Assembly: GCA_002389175.1 (NCBI GenBank)
Contig: DGNZ01000047.1
Location: 1 to 7,307, forward strand
From: Rhodospirillaceae bacterium UBA4479
GTDB taxonomy: Bacteria > Pseudomonadota > Alphaproteobacteria > Rhodospirillales > Casp-alpha2
Direction: 5' to 3'
DNA: 7,307 bases
A program made the translations under genes and the position numbers. Below, in pieces: positions 1 through 6,812 of the stretch. The notes under the pieces are model-generated. The model ran no database searches, was not told the DNA's origin, and worked only from the letters and a program-made list of their open reading frames with translations. How positions within the stretch are numbered: position 1 is the first letter of the stretch; every line of letters begins with the position of its first letter.

Positions 1-557
1 TCGATGGGGAGGATATTTACGATCCTAAAGTAGACCCAGTTCAGCTGCGTGCCAAAGTCGGCATGGTGTTTCAAAAGCCAAACCCTTTTCCAAAATCCAT
101 CTATGACAATGTAGCCTATGGCCCCCGCATCCATGGGCTTGCTCGCGATAAGTCCGACCTTGATGGAATTGTGGAGCAAGCATTGCGCCGCGCAGCCATT
201 TGGGGAGAAGTCAAAGACCGATTGAGCGCGCCGGGCACTGGCCTGTCTGGCGGGCAACAGCAACGGGTTTGTATTGCCCGCGCTATTGCCACAGCGCCAG
301 AGGTTTTGCTGATGGATGAACCCTGCTCTGCGCTGGATCCGATTGCCACGGCACAAATCGAAGAGTTGATCGATGAATTGCGGCAAAATTATGCCGTTGT
401 CATTGTCACACACTCCATGCACCAAGCTGCCAGGATTAGCCAAAAGACAGCTTTCTTTCACATGGGCACTTTGGTGGAATTTGGAGATACGAAGACAGTT
501 TTTACCAACCCAAGAGATCCGCAGACGGAGAGTTACATTACCGGACGCATAGGCTAG
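1..557 (+). CDS. pstB: Phosphate ABC transporter ATP-binding protein PstB (5'-truncated by window edge)
   Basis: This is the cytoplasmic ATPase of the PstSCAB high-affinity phosphate importer, which hydrolyses ATP to drive phosphate through PstC/PstA. The frame is open from base 3, before the first ATG at 63, and the upstream residues (DGEDIYDPKVDP...) are typical PstB, so the ATG is internal. The visible 184 residues contain the Q-loop (VFQKPNPFP, Gln codon 72-74), the ABC signature LSGGQQQR (243-266), Walker B VLLMDEP followed by the D-loop SALDP (303-338) and the H-loop His in VTHSM (411-413). Walker A and roughly 75 N-terminal residues lie off the left edge, judging from the usual length of about 255-265. 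The FQKPNPFP and YDNVAYGPR segments separate PstB from other ABC ATPases. The phoU start follows 9 nt after the stop. The C-terminus is intact, so the truncation is only the window edge. Confidence 0.96.
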   Translation, partial: DGEDIYDPKVDPVQLRAKVGMVFQKPNPFPKSIYDNVAYGPRIHGLARDKSDLDGIVEQALRRAAIWGEVKDRLSAPGTGLSGGQQQRVCIARAIATAPEVLLMDEPCSALDPIATAQIEELIDELRQNYAVVIVTHSMHQAARISQKTAFFHMGTLVEFGDTKTVFTNPRDPQTESYITGRIG

Positions 558-560
558 GAG
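556..560 (+). promoter_or_regulatory. phoU ribosome binding site overlapping the pstB stop
   Basis: AGGAG shares two bases with the TAG stop of pstB and lies 6 nt before the phoU ATG. This strong Shine-Dalgarno supports the phoU start at 567 and coupled translation of the two genes. Confidence 0.75.
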
Positions 561-566
561 AGAAAA

Positions 567-1286
567 ATGAGCTCAGATCAACATATCCGCACAGCATTCG
601 ATCGTGACCTTGACCAATTGCTAGCTCAAATGCTGCGCATGGGGGGCTTGGTAGAAGTCGCCATTCTGGAAGCTGCAAAATCATTTGAGACTCAAGATGT
701 GCAACTGGCTGACGAAGTGCGCGCGGCTGATCGCATTATTGATGACATTGAAGCACAGATAAACGAGGATGTTGCCAGCATTATTGCCCTACAAGCGCCC
801 GCGGCGCGGGATCTGCGGCTGCTTTTGTCGATCTTAAAAGTTGCCGGAAACTTGGAGCGTATCGGCGATTATGCGAAAAATATGGCAAAGCGCACGCACC
901 TATTGCTGCAGTTGCCGAATATCGAAAACTCATCCAGCTCCCTTCGGCGCTTGTCGCGTGAAGTTCAGTTGATGCTCAAAGACAGTCTTGATGCCTATGT
1001 TCAGCGTGATACTGAATTGGCCAAAGATGTGATCTCCCGCGATAATGACGTCGATGAACTTTACAATGGCCTGTTTAGGCAGTTTGTGACACATATGATG
1101 GAAGATCCGCGTAATATTACGGCCTGCCTGCATCTGCATTTTATTGCGAAAAATATCGAACGCATGGGGGATCATGTAACCTCTATTGCAGAGCAGGTGG
1201 TTCTTGTCGTCACCGGTCAAATGCCCAGCGAGAGCCGCCCCAAGGGTGATCTCACCTCAATCGACGTAACATTATCTCAGGAATAG
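567..1286 (+). CDS. phoU: Phosphate signalling complex protein PhoU
   Basis: PhoU is a cytoplasmic regulator that links the Pst transporter to the sensor kinase PhoR, keeping PhoB unphosphorylated when phosphate is plentiful and restraining phosphate uptake. The 239-residue product has the family's usual length and its duplicated three-helix PhoU domain. Each repeat carries the metal-binding signature: NLERIGDYAKN (residues 95-105) and NIERMGDHVTS (196-206), with acidic residues E97/D101 and E198/D202. The protein is helical and charged, with no signal peptide or membrane segment. The ATG at 567 has a good AGGAG six bases upstream. It lies between pstB and phoB in the same orientation, the standard place in alphaproteobacterial pst operons. 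Nothing is broken or missing. Confidence 0.97.
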   Translation: MSSDQHIRTAFDRDLDQLLAQMLRMGGLVEVAILEAAKSFETQDVQLADEVRAADRIIDDIEAQINEDVASIIALQAPAARDLRLLLSILKVAGNLERIGDYAKNMAKRTHLLLQLPNIENSSSSLRRLSREVQLMLKDSLDAYVQRDTELAKDVISRDNDVDELYNGLFRQFVTHMMEDPRNITACLHLHFIAKNIERMGDHVTSIAEQVVLVVTGQMPSESRPKGDLTSIDVTLSQE

Positions 1287-1289
1287 GAC

Positions 1290-1976
1290 ATGCAAGCGCG
1301 TCCCAAAATACTGATTGTCGAAGACGAACCAGCACAGCGCGAAATTTTGCTTTACCACTTGAAAAAGGCTGGGTTTGAAGCGCTATGGGCCGATAACGGT
1401 GAAGAGGGTCTCCTCTTGGCGCAAGAAAGTCTGCCTGATATGCTGATCTTGGACTGGATGTTGCCAAAGTTGTCAGGATTGGAAGTCTGTCGTCGACTGC
1501 GCGCACATCAAGACACGAAACACATTCCAATTATCTTGCTATCGGCACGATCTGAAGAGGCCGATAAAGTGCAAGGCTTGGATATTGGCGCCGATGATTA
1601 TGTTGCCAAACCCTACTCTGTTATAGAATTAATGGCGCGTGTAAAAACCCAATTGCGCCGAAACAGAGCAAGCCTACTAGGCGCGCAATTACGCTTTCAA
1701 GATATTGTCTTAGATGCAGCCGCCCACAAAGTTTTTCGGGCGGGCATGGAAATAAAACTGGGGCCAACAGAATTCAAATTACTTGCAACCTTTATAGAAA
1801 AGCACGGCCGGGTGCTGTCTCGCAACCAACTTTTAGACCAGGTCTGGGGCCAAGATATCAATGTCGACAGCCGCACAGTCGATGTGCATGTGGGCCGTTT
1901 GCGAAAGTCGCTTATGCAACATGGCGGCGATAACCCACTGCGCACCGTCCGCGGCACCGGCTATGCACTTGGGTGA
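1290..1976 (+). CDS. phoB: Phosphate regulon response regulator PhoB
   Basis: PhoB is the OmpR-family response regulator that, once phosphorylated by PhoR, binds Pho boxes and activates phosphate-starvation genes, normally including the pst operon. Residues 5-120 form the receiver domain: acidic pocket E11/D12, phosphoacceptor D55 in LILDWMLP, the switch serine S85 in LLSAR and the conserved K107 in VAKPYS. A linker leads to a winged-helix DNA-binding domain at about 133-228, with the alpha-loop start LGPTEFKLL, the recognition helix SRTVDVHVGRLRKSL (194-208) and the C-terminal hairpin RTVRGTGYAL. Its 228 residues match the family length. Only 3 nt separate it from phoU, and AGGA lies 7 nt before the ATG, partly inside the phoU end. 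PhoB is preferred over other OmpR-type regulators because of this context. No phoR is visible in the window. Confidence 0.95.
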   Translation: MQARPKILIVEDEPAQREILLYHLKKAGFEALWADNGEEGLLLAQESLPDMLILDWMLPKLSGLEVCRRLRAHQDTKHIPIILLSARSEEADKVQGLDIGADDYVAKPYSVIELMARVKTQLRRNRASLLGAQLRFQDIVLDAAAHKVFRAGMEIKLGPTEFKLLATFIEKHGRVLSRNQLLDQVWGQDINVDSRTVDVHVGRLRKSLMQHGGDNPLRTVRGTGYALG

Positions 1977-2155
1977 CAATAAATATGTCCGTCGTCAGGG
2001 ATGGCGTCAAATCCATTCATTTGGGAAAAGCGGAAGATGCGCTCAATTCAACGGAAGAAAATGTCGACTTCTGGCAAAACGGTTATTTGTTAGAAGAAGC
2101 TGCAAAGCATGCGCCGGTGCAGTGGCGCTCTATTCCTTTTGCCATCATAAAGTGA
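1973..2155 (+). CDS. Possible short hypothetical ORF overlapping the phoB stop
   Basis: A 60-codon frame begins with GTG overlapping the phoB stop (GTGA) and also has an ATG at 1985. I do not recognise the product. The segment DFWQNGYLLEEA (from about residue 32) faintly recalls the N-terminal end of phytanoyl-CoA dioxygenase-like proteins, but nothing after it supports that. There is no clear Shine-Dalgarno, signal peptide or membrane segment. Its last 73 bases lie opposite the candidate remnant at 2083-2298, so at most one of the two is likely to be coding there. It could be a truncated gene formerly downstream of phoB, or chance. Confidence 0.2.
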   Translation: MTINMSVVRDGVKSIHLGKAEDALNSTEENVDFWQNGYLLEEAAKHAPVQWRSIPFAIIK

Positions 2156-2298
2156 TGCTCGCGGTGATTATCCTGGCTCGCCATCAGCCCAAAAAATCCA
2201 AGACCTTTGATCCGGGAGACGACAGCCGGAATTTCACTGGTCACCCGCAGTTCGACTCCATTACTCGTTTCAAGCAAATTTAATCTGACAGTACCCAA
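2083..2298 (-). pseudogene. Candidate gene remnant or small ORF just downstream of the P450 gene
   Basis: After the P450 stop TAA at 2302-2300, one base separates a TTG from which 71 codons stay open to a TAA at 2085-2083. The same frame continues upstream through the P450 gene, but there it is a shadow with no protein-like character. The downstream part reads like protein: a stretch NGVELRVTSEIPAVVSRIKG, then GLGFFGLMAS, then a histidine cluster DNHREHH. It resembles the C-terminal end of a small alpha/beta domain. I cannot name the family. No ATG or clear ribosome binding site is present, so it is either a TTG-initiated gene coupled to P450 translation or the 3' end of a gene whose front was deleted. 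The latter seems more likely. Confidence 0.35.
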
Positions 2299-2299
2299 T

Positions 2300-3490
2300 T
2301 TATAACTTGACACAATTGACCTTCGGCCCCCGAAAGGCAAATCCATGAAACGTAACGGGAGAGGATGTGTCCAGAGCGAGAGCCGGAAATCGCTCGAAGA
2401 GCTTTGGCAGCACAACCTGTGCCGCCAAAAGGCGATACAAGGGGCCACCAAGGCAGGCATGTGCGCCTTCACCAAAGGACTGGTGCGGTGGTCCAGATCG
2501 GCAAATATCAAAGCGATCGGGCGCGGTGCTGTAACTGACATCGTGATTGGCAGAGGCCTGAATAGCCATCACTGTCTCACCCTGTGGAATATTTAGCCCA
2601 CGCATCACTAGCGCCTTTTTCACGATCCTTGGGCTGGCTTGGATTGGGGCGACCCAACGTAGGCCTTCTTCGCAGGCCTTACCCCATTTCTTTGATGCAA
2701 TGCAATCGCGCAACTGGTCTGGATTACTCAGTAAGCCATAAAGTGTCGAGAGCAACGCATCGCGTGTTTCAATCACAGCCCCACCAATACAGATTTTCAT
2801 GTTCGTCCTGATCTGCGACAACTCAATGGGGTCCTCCGCATTGGTCATTGTTGACAAAACAGAGCCATCAGGTGAGGCACGGTGTTGCTTGATCATACGA
2901 TCAAAGCAGTCATTCATTTCGGCATTTGCGCGATCGCTTGCAGCAAAGACCTTGGGATCATTGCTGGCGTTCATTGCGCCGTGGACCAATGCGCTTGCCC
3001 AATCGAACAATCGGTCCGCGCCATCTTCATCCAGACCAAGCACAATTTTGAGATATCCAGTGGACAGGGGCGAGGCAAAGGCAGATGATAGATCAACGGT
3101 GTCTTGCGTTGCCAGTTGGTCAAGAAGCTTATTGGTCAGTTCTTCAAATGTAGGTTGCCAGTGTTGGATGTATTCGGGTGTCAGCGCCGGCATCATTGCG
3201 CGGCGTTCGCGCAGGTGGGGGCAGCCGTCTTTACGCATCAGCGTGTGCCCGCCAAAGGCGCGCTGCATTGGACTTGTCGTATCGCTTGACCAGAAATGAG
3301 CTGCGTCAGTTTTGACACGGGTGACATCCTCGGCTTTGGTAAAGACAATCCGTCCGCCAAGTGCTTGAAGTCGCACAATAGGTTGCGTGTCTCGTAGGTG
3401 AGCGTAGACTTGCGCCGGTGTGTTCTCAAGCATTTCTATCGTGATTTGCGTGTCTACCGGTACCTTAGCGCCTGGCAGCCGATCAGCCAT
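2300..3490 (-). CDS. Cytochrome P450 (bacterial class I type, substrate unknown)
   Basis: A soluble haem monooxygenase of 396 residues, normal for bacterial class I enzymes, which take electrons from a separate ferredoxin and reductase (none in the window). The C-helix segment CPHLRERR is at 90-97. The I-helix is GGAVIETRDALLST (236-249). The K-helix ExxR is E275-R278 in EEGLRWVAP. The meander APDRFD is at 323-328. The haem loop FGEGAHACLG (339-348) provides C346 as the thiolate ligand. There is no signal peptide or membrane anchor. The I-helix departs from the common AGxETT: an Arg-Asp follows the Glu-Thr pair, as in the subgroup with a GGxxNEPRD-like motif. The ATG overlaps the upstream OsmC-family gene by 8 nt (ATGGCTGA), implying translational coupling. 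It is the last secure gene of the operon. A hydroxylation role on the imported compound is inference. Confidence 0.95.
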   Translation of the reverse strand: MADRLPGAKVPVDTQITIEMLENTPAQVYAHLRDTQPIVRLQALGGRIVFTKAEDVTRVKTDAAHFWSSDTTSPMQRAFGGHTLMRKDGCPHLRERRAMMPALTPEYIQHWQPTFEELTNKLLDQLATQDTVDLSSAFASPLSTGYLKIVLGLDEDGADRLFDWASALVHGAMNASNDPKVFAASDRANAEMNDCFDRMIKQHRASPDGSVLSTMTNAEDPIELSQIRTNMKICIGGAVIETRDALLSTLYGLLSNPDQLRDCIASKKWGKACEEGLRWVAPIQASPRIVKKALVMRGLNIPQGETVMAIQASANHDVSYSTAPDRFDICRSGPPHQSFGEGAHACLGGPLYRLLAAQVVLPKLFERFPALALDTSSPVTFHGFAFRGPKVNCVKL

Positions 3491-3893
3491 CCTTAGGCTC
3501 TAAAGTGAGGGAAATCTCGCAGTTTAAAGTATTACTGACCGTACAGATTGACTTGGCAAGTTTTGCGATCTGTGGTGTCGCGGTGGCGTCCTCTACTAGA
3601 CCGCCGAAGAGTGTGACTTCCATCACTTCGACCCGCCAGGGTAGATCGGGGGTTTTTGTACCGGCGACCTTGACCGAGAAAGGAAGCAGCGTCTCGCCTT
3701 GATCTTTGGCCGCCCATTCTACCGATTTCACCATGCAAAAGGCGAGTGACGCCAACAACATATCCACCGGAGATCCTGGCGGTGCATGCGGCGTGCGCTC
3801 GCTTGTTTCAGTTGTGGCATATTGTACCTCTTTTGAAGAGTCAAAAAACGCAAAAACAGGACCAAAAGTCTTGGGCTTTAGTTTGATTTTCAT
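3483..3893 (-). CDS. OsmC/Ohr-family protein
   Basis: A small cytoplasmic protein of the OsmC superfamily, whose characterised members reduce organic hydroperoxides with a pair of cysteines. The 136-residue product matches the family length. The first cysteine, C53, sits in the central helix (LLASLAFCMVKSV, 46-58), and the second, C117, in the conserved segment SICTVSNTL (115-123); a further cysteine, C125, follows. The helix start PPGSPVDMLLASLA is typical. Details that would separate Ohr from YhfA-like or plain OsmC proteins are not decisive, so only the superfamily is assigned. It lies 15 nt after the TRAP large permease gene, with AGGAG overlapping that stop codon, and overlaps the P450 start by 8 nt. 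Being tied so closely to a P450, it may protect against peroxides from uncoupled turnover, but this is inference. Confidence 0.88.
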   Translation of the reverse strand: MKIKLKPKTFGPVFAFFDSSKEVQYATTETSERTPHAPPGSPVDMLLASLAFCMVKSVEWAAKDQGETLLPFSVKVAGTKTPDLPWRVEVMEVTLFGGLVEDATATPQIAKLAKSICTVSNTLNCEISLTLEPKDG

Positions 3894-3904
3894 GGCGGTA
3901 GACG

Positions 3905-3909
3905 CTCCT
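3905..3909 (-). promoter_or_regulatory. Ribosome binding site of the OsmC-family gene
   Basis: On the minus strand the large-permease stop reads TAAGGAG, so a strong AGGAG overlaps the stop codon and lies 11 nt before the ATG at 3893. The spacing is long but usable. It supports this start and coupled translation. Confidence 0.55.
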
Positions 3910-5201
3910 TAGAACAATAGGTTTGGCAAGAAAAGCGCCAATATCGGGAACAGGGTTAGGACCGCAATCGCGCAAAGGTGGATAAGCCAATAGGGCACTG
4001 TCGCATAGGCAACTCGGCCCAGAGAAATCTCATTGTTGGTGAGTGCGGTGAGTACGGAAAGATTCAGCCCCACGGGTGGTGTTATCTGCCCAATCTCAAT
4101 CACAATAGTTATAATCACACCGATCCAAATGGGGTCAAACCCAAGGCCCGTTAGTAGTGGAAACACGACTGGCAGAGTCATAATCATCAGCGACAGACCG
4201 TCAAAGAAGCAACCAAGAACCAAGTAGATCAGGATGACGATAAGTAGCACGCTATAGGTCCCGAAGCCGCTTTGGGCGATACCTTCAAGGATTTGTTGGG
4301 GTAGCCCAAGAATGCTAACTGATTGCGCAAGTATCGTGGCACCGAGCACCAAAAAGCCGATAGAAGAGAACAAGAGGACTGACTGGTAGATCGCCTCGAT
4401 CAGTGTGGCGAGTGTTAGTTCGCCCCAAATAGAGCAAATCACGATGGCCAGTACGACGCCGACGCCTGCAGATTCAGTCGGCGTGGCTATTCCCCCGACG
4501 ATGGAACCAATAACCGCAAAGATCAGCGCGAGTAGGGGCCAAATGTGACGGAACCCTTTCAAGATGTTGGGCAATGATGACCTGATAGGATCACGTGGCG
4601 CAATCGCAGGATTGCGTATGCATTTCACCAAAATGTAGGTCATGAACATCGCGCCCACTAGCAAGCCAGGAATGATACCTGCTGCGAATAGCCTGCCGAT
4701 CGACGTCTCTGTAAGAGCGCCGTAAATCAAGAACGAAAGGCTAGGCGGAATCAATAAGCCAAGCGTCCCACCACCGGCCAAGCTGCCGACAACCGTGTCT
4801 TTATCATAGCCGCGTTTGGACATCTCGGGATAGGCAACCGATCCAACAGCAGCAGCGGTTGACAGGCTGGACCCACTGACCGCGCCAAACAGAGTGCAAA
4901 CAGCGACGTTGGTATGTAGCAGCCCGCCCGGCACGCGACGAAACACTGGCGCAAAGGCGGAATAGGCCCGCTCACTGATCCCACTACGCAACAAAATCTC
5001 ACCCAGAAGGATGAACATCGGCACGGCGCTCAAGGTAAATGAATTGAATACGTTCCAGATCGCGTCTATGGCAACGGATGTGGCCCCATTTGAATAGAAT
5101 TGCAGAATAAATAGCCCAGTAAGGCCAAGGGCTGCACCCAATGCGACCCCAGTGCCTGCGGTCACGATGACGCCACTGATCAATGTGATCCAGAAGGACA
5201 T
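3909..5201 (-). CDS. dctM: TRAP transporter large permease subunit (DctM type)
   Basis: The ion-coupled transport subunit of a tripartite ATP-independent periplasmic (TRAP) transporter, a polytopic inner-membrane protein that uses a sodium or proton gradient. The 430 residues match DctM and are almost wholly hydrophobic segments consistent with about 12 membrane passes. Family landmarks include FGAVSGSSLSTAAAVGS (105-121), YPEMSKRGYD (124-133), GGGTLGLLIPPS (143-154), ATPTESAGVG (239-248) in the middle and CFFDGLSLMIMTLPVVFPLL (331-350) followed by GQITPPVGLN (371-380). These two half-protein motif sets reflect the internal duplication of the family. The ATG overlaps the small-subunit stop by one base (TAATG), with AAGG 7 nt upstream. 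dctM is used here as a family name; a role in C4-dicarboxylate uptake is not implied. Confidence 0.96.
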   Translation of the reverse strand: MSFWITLISGVIVTAGTGVALGAALGLTGLFILQFYSNGATSVAIDAIWNVFNSFTLSAVPMFILLGEILLRSGISERAYSAFAPVFRRVPGGLLHTNVAVCTLFGAVSGSSLSTAAAVGSVAYPEMSKRGYDKDTVVGSLAGGGTLGLLIPPSLSFLIYGALTETSIGRLFAAGIIPGLLVGAMFMTYILVKCIRNPAIAPRDPIRSSLPNILKGFRHIWPLLALIFAVIGSIVGGIATPTESAGVGVVLAIVICSIWGELTLATLIEAIYQSVLLFSSIGFLVLGATILAQSVSILGLPQQILEGIAQSGFGTYSVLLIVILIYLVLGCFFDGLSLMIMTLPVVFPLLTGLGFDPIWIGVIITIVIEIGQITPPVGLNLSVLTALTNNEISLGRVAYATVPYWLIHLCAIAVLTLFPILALFLPNLLF

Positions 5202-5737
5202 TAGTGCGCCTTATCTAGTGATAAAGTCTGGGCTTCGCTGGCCAACGACGTATCGATGACACCAAACAGACGCGCAATTAGGATCGTGCAGGCCAGAGTC
5301 AGTGAAAGCGGCATCAGTGCCATCCATGGGTAAAGTAAAATACGTGTGGTTTCGGTTTTTATGCCGCGTTTGAAGGCAAATTCAAACCACGGGATCGTCT
5401 GCCAGATCAGCCAGCCAAGAAACACAATGCCCACAAACAGTGCCGCCATTTGCAGCAGGGACTTTGGCCTACCAGTTATGTAGGCAGTCAATAGCGAAAC
5501 ATGCACGTGTTTGGACAGCAGTGTGACCATGGGCAGTCCTAGAAAAAGGGCGACGCTTAGCAGCAGTCCAACGACTTCTTCGGTAATATGTAGTGGCGTA
5601 TTGGCAAATTTGCGCATGATGACGCTGGTCACGATAGTGCCGACTATGGCGACGAGTCCAACACCGGCAAGTGCTGCAAACGCTAGGGCCAGATACTCCA
5701 GCCCCAGCGAAATAGTTTTCTTAAGTCCAAGTAACAT
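5201..5737 (-). CDS. dctQ: TRAP transporter small permease subunit (DctQ type)
   Basis: The small membrane subunit of the TRAP transporter, which pairs with the large permease and helps dock the solute-loaded binding protein. The 178-residue product has four hydrophobic segments at about 15-40, 54-74, 93-115 and 135-157, as the family requires. The conserved acidic pair E53-E54 in HITEEVVGLLL opens the second helix, and the family's post-TM2 basic/His element is seen as KHVHVSLL (76-83). The start at 5737 lies 9 nt after the binding-protein stop; the Shine-Dalgarno there is weak, so coupled translation is likely. The gene ends by sharing one base with the dctM ATG. Sequence is weakly conserved in this family, so the call rests on topology, the EE motif and context. 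Confidence 0.93.
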   Translation of the reverse strand: MLLGLKKTISLGLEYLALAFAALAGVGLVAIVGTIVTSVIMRKFANTPLHITEEVVGLLLSVALFLGLPMVTLLSKHVHVSLLTAYITGRPKSLLQMAALFVGIVFLGWLIWQTIPWFEFAFKRGIKTETTRILLYPWMALMPLSLTLACTILIARLFGVIDTSLASEAQTLSLDKAH

Positions 5738-5746
5738 CGTCGCGAC

Positions 5747-6757
5747 TTAACGACCTAGCGCAGTCAGAACACGTTCGCGATATGCAGGTGCGTTGCCGCC
5801 TGCTTCCTCGGCCAGTTTTTCCCAAATCTCGGTGACGACGCTGACAAAGGCATCGCGGTCTTCGTTTGAGAAATCCTCACCCCAAACGATACCGCCATCA
5901 ACGAGCGCTTCACGAGCGTCAAGTTCTCGTTGAAAGTCAGCTTCGTACTGATTTGTGCGCTCCCAAAGACCAGTGGCGGCTGTCTCGATCGCGGCCTTGA
6001 TCGTGTCGTCTGTCGCATCCCAGCGGTTCTGGGCCACGCCGATCACATAGGGTCCAGATGCCATAGGATAAAGAAATGATGCATACTTTGAGACTTCCTG
6101 CAAGGAAACCGTGTGGGCATAAAGTGCAGGATATAAAGCACAATCTACCACGCCAGTTTTCATCGCAACATACATTTCGTCTTGCGGAATGATCTGTGCA
6201 GAAACGCCAAGACGCGTAAAGGTTTCGACTTGATCACGCGCCCAAACACGCAGCTTTTTGGACTTGAGATCTTCGATGGTGCGCACAGGCTCATCACGGC
6301 AGAAGACAGAAACTGACAACATCGGAATAGCTGCATAACCAACGGAGGCCACATCCCATTCGGCAAATTCTTCTTCGTAAATCTCACGTACGGTCGGGAT
6401 TGCCTTTTCGAATTCCTCGATGGAACCGATGGTGCCTTGTACCACAACCGAGCTAAGCGCTGGTGCATCTCGACCCAAATAGTTAGCCCACATCAGGCTC
6501 ATCTCCACGGCACCTGAGGGTAGGAAACGTAGCGTATCAGTATTTGGCAACCCCAAGGATCCTCCGCTGTAGAGCTTGAGTTCGGTTTCACCACCAAGCG
6601 CCTCATTGACCTCTGTTACGAATTGCTCAAGTTGAGCGGTTTCGGGTCGAGTTTCGGGCAGAAAGTTATTGAACCGCCACACCTCGGCCGTTGCCATTGA
6701 AAGGCTGACGCCAGCGCCAATTAGTCCAATTACGACGTTTCTAAAAAGTTTGTTCAT
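5747..6757 (-). CDS. dctP: TRAP transporter solute-binding protein (DctP family)
   Basis: The periplasmic receptor that captures substrate and delivers it to the TRAP permease. The chosen ATG at 6757 gives 336 residues with a clean signal peptide: basic MNKLFRN, a hydrophobic core VVIGLIGAGVSLS and a likely cleavage after ATA (about residue 24). A longer frame from a TTG at 6856 adds 33 hydrophilic residues that would spoil the export signal. AGGGG lies just before the ATG. The mature part has DctP features: KLYSGGSLG (61-69), an LKSKKLRVWARD segment (164-175) with R170, which by family knowledge is the likely carboxylate-binding arginine, and the hinge-region hallmark QDEMYVAMKTGVVDCALYP (192-210). 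The substrate is probably an organic acid but cannot be named. It is first in the operon, the usual dctPQM order. The gene symbol is a family name only. Confidence 0.94.
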   Translation of the reverse strand: MNKLFRNVVIGLIGAGVSLSMATAEVWRFNNFLPETRPETAQLEQFVTEVNEALGGETELKLYSGGSLGLPNTDTLRFLPSGAVEMSLMWANYLGRDAPALSSVVVQGTIGSIEEFEKAIPTVREIYEEEFAEWDVASVGYAAIPMLSVSVFCRDEPVRTIEDLKSKKLRVWARDQVETFTRLGVSAQIIPQDEMYVAMKTGVVDCALYPALYAHTVSLQEVSKYASFLYPMASGPYVIGVAQNRWDATDDTIKAAIETAATGLWERTNQYEADFQRELDAREALVDGGIVWGEDFSNEDRDAFVSVVTEIWEKLAEEAGGNAPAYRERVLTALGR

Positions 6758-6764
6758 GGTATTC

Positions 6765-6769
6765 CCCTG
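6765..6769 (-). promoter_or_regulatory. Ribosome binding site of the TRAP binding-protein gene
   Basis: AGGGG on the minus strand lies 7 nt before the ATG at 6757, fixing the start at the signal-peptide methionine rather than at the upstream TTG. The inverted repeat at 6771-6794 ends two bases before it. Confidence 0.55.
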
Positions 6770-6770
6770 T

Positions 6771-6794
6771 TGATCGTATGGATAGCCACGATCA
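6771..6794 (-). promoter_or_regulatory. Inverted repeat in the dctP leader; candidate operator or leader hairpin
   Basis: Perfect 7-base arms TGATCGT (6771-6777) and ACGATCA (6788-6794) flank a 10-base centre. A second, offset pair, GTATG (6776-6780) and CATAC (6793-6797), overlaps it. The repeat lies between the probable promoter region and the dctP ribosome binding site. An operator for a dimeric regulator or a 5'-UTR hairpin limiting ribosome access are both possible. No regulator gene is in the window to match it. Confidence 0.45.
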
Positions 6795-6812
6795 TACAGC
6801 CTATTAATGCGA

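Noticed and set aside
2111..2128. GCGCC/GGCGC stem as a terminator
   Set aside because: Only 5 bp with an 8-base loop, and no run of T follows on either strand.
1861..2283. + strand ORF of 140 codons spanning the phoB end and the intergenic region
   Set aside because: Its first part is a frame-shifted shadow of phoB and the rest has no protein-like features.
2299..2541. Upstream part of the minus-strand frame that contains the remnant
   Set aside because: This part lies inside the P450 C-terminus in another frame; the P450 frame has the strong family motifs, so only the portion after the P450 stop was kept.
2799..3299. + strand ORF of 166 codons opposite the P450 gene
   Set aside because: Antisense shadow of a gene with complete P450 motifs; serine- and arginine-rich composition with no domain.
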